From NCBI GenBank assembly GCA_002706405.1, contig PALN01000013.1, forward strand, positions 1-44,895: 44,895 bases of DNA, written 5' to 3'. Of the stretch, positions 34,564 through 43,768 are shown in pieces (position 1 is the stretch's first letter; every line of letters starts with the position of its first letter). The stretch comes from Rhodospirillaceae bacterium. Its GTDB lineage: Bacteria; Pseudomonadota; Alphaproteobacteria; Rhodospirillales; Casp-alpha2. The notes under the pieces are model-generated. The model saw only the letters and a list, made by a program, of their open reading frames with translations. It did no database searches and was not told the DNA's origin. The position numbers were made by a program, and so were the translations under genes.

Positions 34564-36111
34564 CTAGCGGCAGGGGCCCTCGCCCTCCAGCACCACGAAG
34601 GACCAGGCCATGCGCTTTTCCGGATTGCGCGCCAGGGGATGGGACGTGCGGCGGAAGATCGTCTGCTTGGGCACGGGAATGCCGCCGCGCAATTCCTCGA
34701 CCAGCATGCGTCCCGCCCCGCCGCCGGACGGCCCGCCGGACCAGATCAGCGCGCATTTGCCGCCCACGCCCGCCTTACCCGCGGCGTTCAAGGGCGGCCT
34801 ATAATCACGCCACCGGGTGCTGATCACGCGGGCATGGGGAAAATAGCGGCGCAGGTTGCCGGCAATCTGGTTCGGCCGATCCACGGCAACGATGGTGCCC
34901 GCAGTGAACCCGGCCACGGCCAGGCTGCGGGCAAGCTCGGAATAGGGGACGAAGAAATTACATTTGCGGCAGACCTGGGGCCCCAACAGGCCCCGGCCCA
35001 CGAGCCCCGCCGGCACGGCCAGGGCGACAACCAGCAAGGCCGCCGTGAACCAGTGCAGGCGGCTCGCCGCCGCGCCGCCGGCGTCCGTGAACACCTTGAT
35101 GCGCAGCAGCAGATAGAGCGGCAACGGGAACCACACCACCATCCAGTTGTTGCGCACGTCGGCCGCCCCGGTGACCAGGATCACCGCCACGCAGACCGCG
35201 AACAGCGCCAGCAAATAGGCTTCCAGAAAGCGCCCGGCGTTGATCAGACGCGCCTGTGGATGGGGCAGCGATGCCAGCGCGCGGGGAAACATCAGAAGGG
35301 CGAACGGCAGAAAGGGCGACACAAGGCCGAGCGTCGCCAGGGCGAACTGCGAGAGCCCCTGCCCCGCCGCCGCCAGCCGATCATCGACCACGGGGAACAG
35401 ACGCCCGGCCCCGGCGGCGGTTGCCAGGGCATCGGAATCCGTCAGGAAATGCAGCAACGGTAGCGCCGCAAGCCCCGCCGCCACGACCAGCGCCGCAAGG
35501 AACCGAAGGCAGAACACCCGGGGCCGCACGCCCGGATGCCGCCAAGCCGCCGCCAACAGTGGCACCAGGAACAGGGCGAAATTGTATTTCGCCAGGAGAC
35601 CCACCGCGACCGCCAGGGCGAGCCACAGATAATCCACCCAACCCGATCGCGTTTCCAGGCGCAGGACAAGCCACAACGCCGCCGCCATGGCCGCCAGCAG
35701 CAGGACCGTATGGGAATAATTGACGACCGTTTCCCAGCCGATGAAATAACAGGCCACCAGCGACAACGGCGCCAACACGGCGAACAGGTTGTCGGAAAAC
35801 AGCCGTCGCGCGGCCAGGTAGGAAAAGCCGTAAAACGATGCGAGCAAGGCGTATTTCACGCCGATCACCGCCCCCATGGTGGGGCCCAGGGCAACCTCGG
35901 CGGCGCGGACCAGCCAGGCATAGAGCGGCGGTTGGCCGGTCTTGTAGGCGAGCGCCCAGGACTGGGTGTAGTAGAGGATTTCCGCGTCGTCGTCGGAGCC
36001 GCCCGGAAACAGCGTCAGGCGCAGAACCAGCAGCACCCCAACATAAACCGCCAGCATCACGGCCAGCCGCCCCTGGCCGGCGGCGACGATCCGGCGGGTC
36101 AACACGCTCAT
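34564..36111 (-). CDS. Polytopic glycosyltransferase of the GT39/ArnT (PMT_2) type, paralog of the convergent gene
   Basis: This 515-aa membrane glycosyltransferase shares layout with the plus-strand protein at 33006-34556: FPGGSDDDAEIL in the first loop, GQPPLYAWLV, a CRKCNFFVPYSELA block matching CGRCQHHIPYADLA, and IAGNLRRYFPHARVIS matching LPGNLRAALPGARVIS. The stop codons of the two genes are seven bases apart, tail to tail. Its ATG overlaps the stop of the AsmA-like gene by four bases (ATGA), suggesting translational coupling. Substrate unknown. Confidence 0.85.
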   Translation of the reverse strand: MSVLTRRIVAAGQGRLAVMLAVYVGVLLVLRLTLFPGGSDDDAEILYYTQSWALAYKTGQPPLYAWLVRAAEVALGPTMGAVIGVKYALLASFYGFSYLAARRLFSDNLFAVLAPLSLVACYFIGWETVVNYSHTVLLLAAMAAALWLVLRLETRSGWVDYLWLALAVAVGLLAKYNFALFLVPLLAAAWRHPGVRPRVFCLRFLAALVVAAGLAALPLLHFLTDSDALATAAGAGRLFPVVDDRLAAAGQGLSQFALATLGLVSPFLPFALLMFPRALASLPHPQARLINAGRFLEAYLLALFAVCVAVILVTGAADVRNNWMVVWFPLPLYLLLRIKVFTDAGGAAASRLHWFTAALLVVALAVPAGLVGRGLLGPQVCRKCNFFVPYSELARSLAVAGFTAGTIVAVDRPNQIAGNLRRYFPHARVISTRWRDYRPPLNAAGKAGVGGKCALIWSGGPSGGGAGRMLVEELRGGIPVPKQTIFRRTSHPLARNPEKRMAWSFVVLEGEGPCR

Positions 36112-39100
36112 TGCGGGGTCGGGACGGGACTTAGGTCTTTCGGCGTCGTCGGGGTGTCGCCGAACACGCCGAACAGGCGGCGCAGGAACCCAGGTGCCAG
36201 TGCCGACAGCGGATTGACGTCGACCTTGGGATCTTCCTGCCGCCCGGTCATGCGGAAGTTGGCGGCGAACAGGCCGCTGCCCTTTTCGCCACCGGTGAAG
36301 ATGTTGCCCAGGATCGGAATACGCCCGAGCGCCGAATTGATCGCATAGGCCGGCACCACCGTGCCTTCCAGGTCGACAATGTCGGCATGGGTGTAAACGG
36401 TTCCCGACGCTGTGAAGCCCAGCGACGTGCCGGCCGCGCGGGCGTCGGAAATTTCGACCACGCCGGACCGCATGGTGAAGGGAATGTCGAGCACCGCGAA
36501 GCCCAGACCGTCGCCCTGCAGCGCATCCAGGATGCCGGTCAGCGCCATGATGCTGACCAGATGCGCCAACGCCGGGGCCTTCAGCACCCGATAGTCGCGA
36601 ATCATCAAGCGCCCTTTCAGGGGGTGGTCGGGGTGGCTGTCGTCGAACGTGCCCGTTAATTGCAGGGCGCCGCCCTGCATGTTGTCGTAGAAGCCCAGCG
36701 TGCGCAGCACCACGCCCGCGTCGGCGGTGCTGATATCAACCGTGCGGTTGACGCCGTCGGCCGACGGCTTCAATTCCACGTTGAGCGCCGTGCCCCCTTC
36801 GAGAACCGAATTCAGGTAGACCGTGCGCCAAATCTGATCCTCGCGCTGGAACGTGCCCGATACGTCGCTCAGGACCCGGTTGTCGTCGATCCAGACCTTC
36901 TCGAACTCGGCGGCGAGCACGAAATTCCCCAACACATCGCCGCCCTCGCTTTCCGTCAGATCCTTCCATACCGGCGACAGGTCAAGCCCCGCGCCATGGA
37001 ATCCCAAATCCCAGGCGCCATCTGCGCGACGGATCAGCGCCCCCTTCATATCCGTGCGGCCATGGTTGATGCGGGTGAAGTCGATGCGCTGAACGGCTTC
37101 ACCGTCGTCCTCGAACGCGCCCCGCCCAGCAACGGCCAGGTCTTCGGCATAAAGGGCGAAATGGGTGATCTCGCGCGCCTTGCCCTTCTTGAAGGTCACA
37201 TTCATTTCCGCGCGGCCGGCCGCGCCGAAGGGCTTTTTCCACTTCACCCGGTCGACGGCCAACTGGGCCTCGGCCAGGTCGGCGCGAACCTCGACCCGTG
37301 TTTCATCGTCGTTCAGCACGGTAAACCGCAGGTTGGCGCCGACGGCGCCGCTGACGTATTCCTCGTTCAACAGGCCCACGTTGAGGCCCAGTTGGCGGAT
37401 GCGCTCGACATCGGGAATACGTCCGGCCAGATCGAGGATCGTGCGAAAGGCGACCTTCTCACCGAAGTTCTCGCGCCAGGAAATATCCGCCGGCATGCCG
37501 GCGACGATACCGTTGCCCTTGACCTCCATGCCGCGCTTGTCGATGGACATGGTCAGATCCGCTGCATCCAGGTCAAAACCGTGCAGCGCATGGGGGATGG
37601 CGGCATCCCGCAACCGGGCATCGGCGGCGATATCGACATCCGACAATTTAAGATCGAGAAGCAGAGGGAAGGCGATGCGCAGCCGGACCTTGGCCGCCCC
37701 CTTGGTACCCTTGGGGTCGACCGCCATCATCGCCGCATAGCCAAGCGGCGGGTGATCGATCAGGGCCAAGGCCTTGTCCAATGGCCCCGCGACCGTCGCT
37801 TGGATTTCCGCCTGTTCCTGGCCCGTGGACAGGCCGGTGATGAACAACTGTCCCTCGCTGAACGCCATTCCGTCGGACTTGCCCTGCGAAACGAAGACGT
37901 CAAACCGCTTGTGGGTGAAGGTCGACTTGCCCGCCATGTCCGTGATGTCCGGCATGCCGGGAAGGTAGGACAGGGCCGTGTCCTGGAATTCCATGTCACC
38001 GACCACCGAGGTCAGCGCCCAACCGGCGGCGCCACCGCGGAGCCGGACTTTCATATTCAGGCGCGGGACCAGACCGGACTTCACGTTTTCCGTCCACCAG
38101 TTGTAAACGTCGGGGGCCCATTCCGGTGCCCAGTATTTCCGAATATCCTTCAGCGGCGTGTCCTTGAGCGCCACATCGAAGGCGCCCACAGAACTTCCCG
38201 TCGCATCCTCGATGGTGCCGGACGCCGTAACGTGTGGGCCGCCTGTGTCAATGGCTAGGCGCAAAATTTCCAGCCGGTCGTCAGCCATCCAGTACTTGGC
38301 CGAAAACTTCAGACCGGCGACCGGCAGGCGGTGTGCCGCCGACCCGGGGGACCGCACGCTTGCCCCGTCTTTGGCGACGACGGTGAAATCGTGTATTTCC
38401 GCCGTCCGGGCGCGGCCGTCATAGCGCCCGGCAAGAACCAGGGATTTGACCGCGATCGATTCCTGGTAAGGGGCCGGGGTATGGATCACGCCCTCACCAC
38501 CCGTAAAGCGGAAGCCGATATCCTCGGGCGGGCCGTTGATGTTCATGCCCAGGGTAATCGTGCCCTTGAGCGGAAGCTGAATTCGTTCGAACTGTTTGAA
38601 GGATTCGTGAAACCCGGCAAGGGCCTTCGGATCAAGATCGGCGAAGGCGACACTGACGGCCAGGCGCCCTTCGTTGACGAGGTAGCTGCCCTTGGCCGTG
38701 ATTTCGGAGCGGCGGCCTTCCAAATCCATCTGCAAGGCGACTTCACCCTGGATGCCGGAATCATCACGGACCAAGCGGATATCGGCGATCGGCGCGCTCC
38801 ATCGCCGGCCCAGGATTTCATCGACGATCACCGTTTCCGCACCAATGATGTTGAGGCGCGACAGATAGGCCAATTGCGCCTCCGGCCCGGCCCCGGCCTT
38901 GGCAATCAGCAGGTCGAGCAATCCGCTGCCCAGCGCCGTGCTGTCGGACTGACCGTTACCCAGATTGACCTCGAACCGTCCGTCGGCGCCACGCCGCATG
39001 ACCAGACGCGGGCCGAACAGTTCGACGCTTTTCGGCACGATCGCACCACGGCGGAGCAACGCCTTGCTGGATAGCGAGAACGCTACTTCGGGAATGGCGG

Positions 39101-39431
39101 CGACGATGGCGCCCGCGCCGTCGTACACCAGAACGTCGAGCACACGAATGTCGAGCGCGCGTTCCCACCCGGCCCAGGTCAGGATGGTATCACCCAGTTC
39201 GACCTGCGTGTCGGGGCTGCGCTCGTTCAGCGCCTGTTCGATATAGGGCGTGAGGAAGCTGAGGGAAATCGGCCCCTTGGACAATTGCCACGACAATAGC
39301 CCCGCGACAATGGTCACGCCCGCCAGCAGGCCGCCAGCAAGATGCGCGGCACCCCGGCACCACCGTTTCAGGTGGCCGCCCGGCCGTTTCTCACCCTGCC
39401 CGCCATTTTGTTCGACGTCGTTCGTCACCAC
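36108..39431 (-). CDS. AsmA/YhdP-like large envelope protein (DUF3971-type)
   Basis: This 1107-aa protein has one N-terminal membrane segment (about residues 27-48) followed by a very long beta-rich periplasmic part. The N-terminal LSWQLSKGPISLSFLTPYIEQAL segment and the C-terminal AsmA-type region (DILYN/GTSLGFTASGTVYTHADIVDLEGTVVP, RIPILGNIF) match the YhdP/DUF3971 branch of AsmA-like proteins. This branch is proposed to act as bridges for phospholipid transport to the outer membrane. Length is in the range of that family (about 1100-1260). It is coupled to the downstream glycosyltransferase by an ATGA overlap, which suggests a joint role in the envelope. Confidence 0.85.
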   Translation of the reverse strand: MVTNDVEQNGGQGEKRPGGHLKRWCRGAAHLAGGLLAGVTIVAGLLSWQLSKGPISLSFLTPYIEQALNERSPDTQVELGDTILTWAGWERALDIRVLDVLVYDGAGAIVAAIPEVAFSLSSKALLRRGAIVPKSVELFGPRLVMRRGADGRFEVNLGNGQSDSTALGSGLLDLLIAKAGAGPEAQLAYLSRLNIIGAETVIVDEILGRRWSAPIADIRLVRDDSGIQGEVALQMDLEGRRSEITAKGSYLVNEGRLAVSVAFADLDPKALAGFHESFKQFERIQLPLKGTITLGMNINGPPEDIGFRFTGGEGVIHTPAPYQESIAVKSLVLAGRYDGRARTAEIHDFTVVAKDGASVRSPGSAAHRLPVAGLKFSAKYWMADDRLEILRLAIDTGGPHVTASGTIEDATGSSVGAFDVALKDTPLKDIRKYWAPEWAPDVYNWWTENVKSGLVPRLNMKVRLRGGAAGWALTSVVGDMEFQDTALSYLPGMPDITDMAGKSTFTHKRFDVFVSQGKSDGMAFSEGQLFITGLSTGQEQAEIQATVAGPLDKALALIDHPPLGYAAMMAVDPKGTKGAAKVRLRIAFPLLLDLKLSDVDIAADARLRDAAIPHALHGFDLDAADLTMSIDKRGMEVKGNGIVAGMPADISWRENFGEKVAFRTILDLAGRIPDVERIRQLGLNVGLLNEEYVSGAVGANLRFTVLNDDETRVEVRADLAEAQLAVDRVKWKKPFGAAGRAEMNVTFKKGKAREITHFALYAEDLAVAGRGAFEDDGEAVQRIDFTRINHGRTDMKGALIRRADGAWDLGFHGAGLDLSPVWKDLTESEGGDVLGNFVLAAEFEKVWIDDNRVLSDVSGTFQREDQIWRTVYLNSVLEGGTALNVELKPSADGVNRTVDISTADAGVVLRTLGFYDNMQGGALQLTGTFDDSHPDHPLKGRLMIRDYRVLKAPALAHLVSIMALTGILDALQGDGLGFAVLDIPFTMRSGVVEISDARAAGTSLGFTASGTVYTHADIVDLEGTVVPAYAINSALGRIPILGNIFTGGEKGSGLFAANFRMTGRQEDPKVDVNPLSALAPGFLRRLFGVFGDTPTTPKDLSPVPTPQ

Positions 39432-39513
39432 GCCTCCGTTAGCGCGCTTGACCCCAGATTTTGCTTACCGCAGTGTTCACATTCCCCAAGGGCCTGAGGA
39501 ACATGTGACTAGT

Positions 39514-42500
39514 ATGCCTGAAAATTCGGCGTTCAGCAGTAAACCCCATCTGCCGAGTCCGGGAAACCCCCAATCCCTGGCAGTTGGTTGGGAACATTGG
39601 GATTCCGCCATTTCCAGCTGCGCCGATCCGGAGACCGAATCGGCGGCGGCGAAAATCGCCCGGGGCGGCCCCGGCAAGGACCTTTTGGACGCCGTCTTCG
39701 CCCATAGCCCGTTCCTCGGCCGCCTGGCGGCGGATGATCCCGCCTTCACCCTGCGCATTCTGGCCGACGGTGCCGACGCGGTCCTGACCGACATTCTTTC
39801 CAGCATTGCCGAGGCCCCCGAAGGCGAGACCGAACCCGCCCTGAAGACGCGCCTGCGCATCGCCAAGAAGCGCGCGGCACTGACCATCGCCCTGGCCGAC
39901 ATCGGCGGAGACTGGCCGTTGGAGAAAGTCACCGGCGGGCTCAGCAGCGTTGCCGAGACCTGTCTGATGGCGGCTTGCGACTTTTGCTTGCGCGAAACGG
40001 CGCGGCGCGGCGCCCTGGAACTGCATGACCCCGACGCCCCCTCGGTAGGCTCCGGCCTGGTCGTGCTCGGCATGGGGAAACTGGGGGCGCGCGAACTGAA
40101 TTACTCGTCGGACATCGACATCATCGTGCTGTTCGATCCCGAGGCCACCCGAACGACCAAACCCGACGAACTGCAACCGGCCATGGTCCGCCTGGTCCGT
40201 CAGATGCTGCGGATCATGGATGAGCGCACCGCCGACGGCTACGTGTTCCGCACGGACCTGCGCCTGCGCCCGGACCCCAGCGCCACGCCGCTGGCGATCT
40301 CGGTCCTGGCCGCCGAAAACTACTATGAAAGCCTGGGCCAGAACTGGGAACGGGCGGCCATGATCAAGGCCCGCGCCGTGGCCGGCGACCTGGAAGCCGG
40401 CACCCGGTTCTTGGAATGGCTGCGGCCCTTCATCTGGCGCAAGCACCTGGACTTCGCGGCGATCCAGGACATCCATTCGATCAAGCGCCAGATCAACGCC
40501 CATCGCGGCATCGGCGCGATCCAGGCGCTCGGCCATAACGTCAAGCTGGGCGGCGGCGGCATCCGCGAAATCGAATTCTTCGCCCAGACCCAGCAGCTGA
40601 TCTGGGGCGGGCGCATCCCGGAACTGCGCCTGTCCGGCACCAAGGCCGCCATCGACTGCCTGGTCGCCCTGGAACAAGTCACACCGGAGGTGGCGGCGGA
40701 CCTGAAGGCCGCCTATGACTTCCTGCGTCAGGTCGAACACCGCCTGCAGATGGTCAACGACGAGCAGACCCATACCCTGCCCGACGAACAGGACGCCTTC
40801 GACGCCTTCGCCGCCTTCATGGGCTATCCCACGGGCGCCGCCTTCGCCGAGGTCCTGACCGGCCATCTCAAGCGGGTGCAGTCCCATTACGGCGCGCTGT
40901 TCGGCGACGCCCCGACCCTCAGCGCCGCCGCCGATCAAGACGGCATCGGCGGCAACCTCGTGTTCACGGGCGGCGATGCCGATCCGGACACCCTCGCGAC
41001 CATCCGCAAGATGGGGTTCGAGGAACCGGCCCGCGTCGATGCCCAGATCCGGGCCTGGCACCACGGGCGCTACCGGGCCATGCGCTCGACCCGCTCCCGC
41101 GAGCTTTTGACCGAACTGATGCCCGTGCTGCTGCGCGCCATCGCGGCCACGCCGGAGCCGGACAAGACATTCCTGCGCTTCGACAGTTTCCTCAAGATCC
41201 TGCCCGGCGGGGTGCAGCTGTTTTCCATGTTCCATTCCAATCCGCATCTGCTGTCCCTGGTGGTCGAGATCGCCGGCAAGGCTCCCAAACTGGCGGATCA
41301 TATGGGCAGACACGCGTCGATCCTGGACAGCGTGCTGACCGCCGACTTTTTCGATCCGCCCCCGGACCTGGCGGACCTGGGCCAGGAACTCGACGCCCAG
41401 TTGGCGTCCTGCCGGGACCTGGAAGACGTGCTGATCGTCTGCCGGCGCTGGGCCAACGACCGGCGGTTCCAGATCGGCGTGCAGCGCCTGGGCGCGCGGA
41501 TCGCGCCCCTGGATGCTTCGCGCGCCCTGTCCGACATCGCGGAGACGGCCCTGGGCGTCGTGCTCTCCAAGGTCGCCGACGATTTCGCCGAAAGCCACGG
41601 CCGCATCCCGGGCGGCGAGATCGCCATCGTCGCCATGGGTCGCCTCGGTTCGCGTGAAATGACCGCGGCCTCCGATCTGGACCTGATCTTCGTCTATGAC
41701 GCGGACGACGACGCCGAGGAATCGGACGGCGACCGCCCCCTGGCCCCCGCGCAGTATTTCGGCCGCCTGACCCAGCGCACGATCAACGCCATTACGGCGA
41801 TGATGGCCGAAGGGCCGCTCTACGAAGTCGACATGCGCCTGCGCCCGTCGGGCACCAAGGGCCCGCTGGCCACTTCGTTGACCGCATTCCGCAAGTACCA
41901 TGACGAATCGGCCTGGACCTGGGAGCGCATGGCCCTGGTGCGCGCGCGCGCCGTGGCCGGAACCGGCGATCTGCGGGGCCGTGTCGCGGAGGCCATCGCA
42001 TCCATCCTGGGCGATCCCGTGGACCCCGTGAAACTGCTGCGCGACGCGGCCGACATGCGGGCGCGCATCGCCAAGGAAAAAGCCTCGGACTCCATGTGGG
42101 ACATCAAGAACCTGCGCGGCGGCCTGGTCGACATCGCCTTCACAGTGCAATATCTGACCCTGCGCCATATCGGCGACCATCCGGACATTCGCGACGCCAA
42201 TACGGCCGCCAGCCTGGACAAACTGAAGGCTGCCGGCGTATTGGCGCCCGCCCATTGGCAGACCCTGATGCACGCCCAGGAACTTTGGATGGGCATTCTC
42301 GGCCTGTTGGCCGAAACCATCGAGGGCACCCTGACCAAGGACAAGGAAAGCCTGATCTCGGGTGCGCTGGCCGACGACCTTGTGCGCGTCGCGGGAGCGG
42401 ACGATTTCGACAGCCTGAAACGCATGATGATGGAAACGGCCCAAGCCGTGTTCAACATTTACCAGGAACTGATCGACGGCCCGGCGGCGGACCTGCCGCC

Positions 42501-42522
42501 TGCGCCGGACGTCGAAGACTGA
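39514..42522 (+). CDS. glnE: Glutamine synthetase adenylyltransferase/adenylyl-removing enzyme
   Basis: GlnE adds AMP to, and phosphorolytically removes it from, glutamine synthetase in response to PII state and glutamine. The 1002-aa protein has the two nucleotidyltransferase domains: N-terminal GMGKLGARELNYSSDID (about residues 186-202) and C-terminal AMGRLGSREMTAASDLDL (about 707-724). Between them lie conserved blocks such as YESLGQNWERAAMIKAR. The frame is open upstream to 39250. I choose ATG 39514 although GAGGA is 13 bases away; GTG 39505 would have a four-base spacing. The Bcp gene follows by 29 bases. Confidence 0.97.
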   Translation: MPENSAFSSKPHLPSPGNPQSLAVGWEHWDSAISSCADPETESAAAKIARGGPGKDLLDAVFAHSPFLGRLAADDPAFTLRILADGADAVLTDILSSIAEAPEGETEPALKTRLRIAKKRAALTIALADIGGDWPLEKVTGGLSSVAETCLMAACDFCLRETARRGALELHDPDAPSVGSGLVVLGMGKLGARELNYSSDIDIIVLFDPEATRTTKPDELQPAMVRLVRQMLRIMDERTADGYVFRTDLRLRPDPSATPLAISVLAAENYYESLGQNWERAAMIKARAVAGDLEAGTRFLEWLRPFIWRKHLDFAAIQDIHSIKRQINAHRGIGAIQALGHNVKLGGGGIREIEFFAQTQQLIWGGRIPELRLSGTKAAIDCLVALEQVTPEVAADLKAAYDFLRQVEHRLQMVNDEQTHTLPDEQDAFDAFAAFMGYPTGAAFAEVLTGHLKRVQSHYGALFGDAPTLSAAADQDGIGGNLVFTGGDADPDTLATIRKMGFEEPARVDAQIRAWHHGRYRAMRSTRSRELLTELMPVLLRAIAATPEPDKTFLRFDSFLKILPGGVQLFSMFHSNPHLLSLVVEIAGKAPKLADHMGRHASILDSVLTADFFDPPPDLADLGQELDAQLASCRDLEDVLIVCRRWANDRRFQIGVQRLGARIAPLDASRALSDIAETALGVVLSKVADDFAESHGRIPGGEIAIVAMGRLGSREMTAASDLDLIFVYDADDDAEESDGDRPLAPAQYFGRLTQRTINAITAMMAEGPLYEVDMRLRPSGTKGPLATSLTAFRKYHDESAWTWERMALVRARAVAGTGDLRGRVAEAIASILGDPVDPVKLLRDAADMRARIAKEKASDSMWDIKNLRGGLVDIAFTVQYLTLRHIGDHPDIRDANTAASLDKLKAAGVLAPAHWQTLMHAQELWMGILGLLAETIEGTLTKDKESLISGALADDLVRVAGADDFDSLKRMMMETAQAVFNIYQELIDGPAADLPPAPDVED

Positions 42523-42551
42523 GACCACGAAGACAAGAAGGAAACCCGGAC

Positions 42552-43016
42552 ATGACCCTTTCCACCGGCGACAAGGCCCCCGATTTCAACCTGCCCACGG
42601 ACGGCGGCGGCATGCTTGCCCTCAAGGACCTGAAGGGCAAGAAAGTCGTACTGTACTTCTACCCCAAGGACGACACCCCGGGCTGCACCACCGAAGCTCA
42701 GGCGTTCCGCGACGCGATCAAGGCGTTTGAAAAGGAAGGGGCGGTGATCGTCGGCGCCTCCAAGGATTCGGTCGCCCGCCACGACAAGTTCAAGGCCAAG
42801 TACGACCTGCCCTTCCATCTGGTGTCCGACGAGGACGGCACGCTGTGCGAAAGCTATGGCGTGTGGGTCGAAAAGAACATGTACGGCCGCAAGTACATGG
42901 GCATCCAGCGCGCCACCTTCCTGATCGACGAGAAGGGCGTGATCCGCAACATCTGGCCCAAGGTGAAGGTCAAGCAACACGCCGATGAGGTGCTGGCCGC
43001 AGTCAAGGCGCTTTAG
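42552..43016 (+). CDS. bcp: Bcp/PrxQ-type peroxiredoxin lacking the usual resolving cysteine
   Basis: This 154-aa thiol peroxidase reduces peroxides in the cytosol. The peroxidatic C45 is in DDTPGCTTEAQAF, with the family's Thr and Pro. In typical Bcp the resolving Cys is five residues later (CTxxAC); here that position is Gln50. The only other Cys is C99 (GTLCESYG), which could serve as an atypical resolving residue. The frame is open far upstream into glnE, but ATG 42552 has AAGGAAA before it and gives the family length. It follows glnE on the same strand, a common arrangement that may reflect one operon. Confidence 0.93.
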   Translation: MTLSTGDKAPDFNLPTDGGGMLALKDLKGKKVVLYFYPKDDTPGCTTEAQAFRDAIKAFEKEGAVIVGASKDSVARHDKFKAKYDLPFHLVSDEDGTLCESYGVWVEKNMYGRKYMGIQRATFLIDEKGVIRNIWPKVKVKQHADEVLAAVKAL

Positions 43017-43027
43017 GCCGCCCCGGA

Positions 43028-43073
43028 CCCGCGCGCCAAAACCTCGACCATTGGGTGGTTTTGGCGGCGCGGG
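43028..43073 (+). terminator. Strong stem-loop after the peroxiredoxin gene
   Basis: cccgcgcgccaaaacc (43028-43043) pairs with ggttttggcggcgcggg (43057-43073) with one bulged base and a 13-base loop. It starts 11 bases after the Bcp stop codon. No T-tract follows, so it may be a terminator of unusual form or an mRNA-stabilising structure. Confidence 0.5.
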
Positions 43074-43152
43074 ATTTACGCTAGTCTCCGCCCTCAATAA
43101 TTTTGCGTCCGAATTTCCTTAATTTAAGGCGGGCATCCTCTGGGGAACACCG

Positions 43153-43758
43153 ATGGCCGATAAGACCGACGAAATCGAAGACGACGACGAAGAATACGAG
43201 GACGACGAGGAACTCGAAGACGGCGAGGAATGGGAAGACGACGACGAGGAGTGGGAGGACGACGACGAAGACGACGAGCCCTCCGAAGAAGACCTCAAGG
43301 CCGCCAAGAAGAAAAAGACCCTCAAGATCGCGGCCATTGTCGGCGTCCTGGTGCTGCTGCTCGGCGGTGGATTCACGGCCCATATGATGGGCGCCACCGA
43401 AGCCATCTTCGGTAAGCCCGCCATCACCGAGGTGACCCTGGAAATCGGCAAACCGGTCATTCAGGCGCTGCCGGAAATCCGTACCGACCTGAAGAAGATC
43501 GGCCGGCGCAATCACTTCATCAAGCTCAACCTGATCGTGCAGGTCAACGAGAACGACCTGCACGTCCTTCAGGACGAGACCAAGCTGGCCCTGATCGTCG
43601 ACAACATCAAAACCCAGCTGCGCGACCTGGAATACAAGGACGTGATCGGCAAGGAAGGCTCGGAGCGCCTGCGCTTCGAGTTGCTGAACGTCATCAATTT
43701 CGCGATCGCCCCGGTCAAGGCCCACACGGTCCTGTTCAAGGACCTGATCATTCAGTAG
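43153..43758 (+). CDS. FliL-like flagellar basal-body associated protein with acidic N-terminal tail
   Basis: This 201-aa protein starts with about 45 residues almost entirely Asp/Glu with regular Trp (two copies of EEWEDDD). A KKKK stop, a membrane helix (57-76), and a FliL periplasmic domain follow. The domain has HFIKLNLIVQVNENDLHVLQDE, RDLEYKDVIGKEG and a final LFKDLIIQ. FliL assists the flagellar stator. The typical FliL domain is present, but the acidic cytosolic tail is unusual. GGGGA lies ten bases before the ATG, and a small AT-rich palindrome (ccttaatttaagg, 43117-43129) lies upstream. No other flagellar gene is in the window. Confidence 0.8.
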   Translation: MADKTDEIEDDDEEYEDDEELEDGEEWEDDDEEWEDDDEDDEPSEEDLKAAKKKKTLKIAAIVGVLVLLLGGGFTAHMMGATEAIFGKPAITEVTLEIGKPVIQALPEIRTDLKKIGRRNHFIKLNLIVQVNENDLHVLQDETKLALIVDNIKTQLRDLEYKDVIGKEGSERLRFELLNVINFAIAPVKAHTVLFKDLIIQ

Positions 43759-43768
43759 CCGCGCCGGA

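Noticed and set aside
39439..42528. Minus-strand ORF of 1029 aa opposite glnE
   Set aside because: No recognisable domain, repetitive His/Arg/Gln composition, and it mirrors glnE almost exactly.
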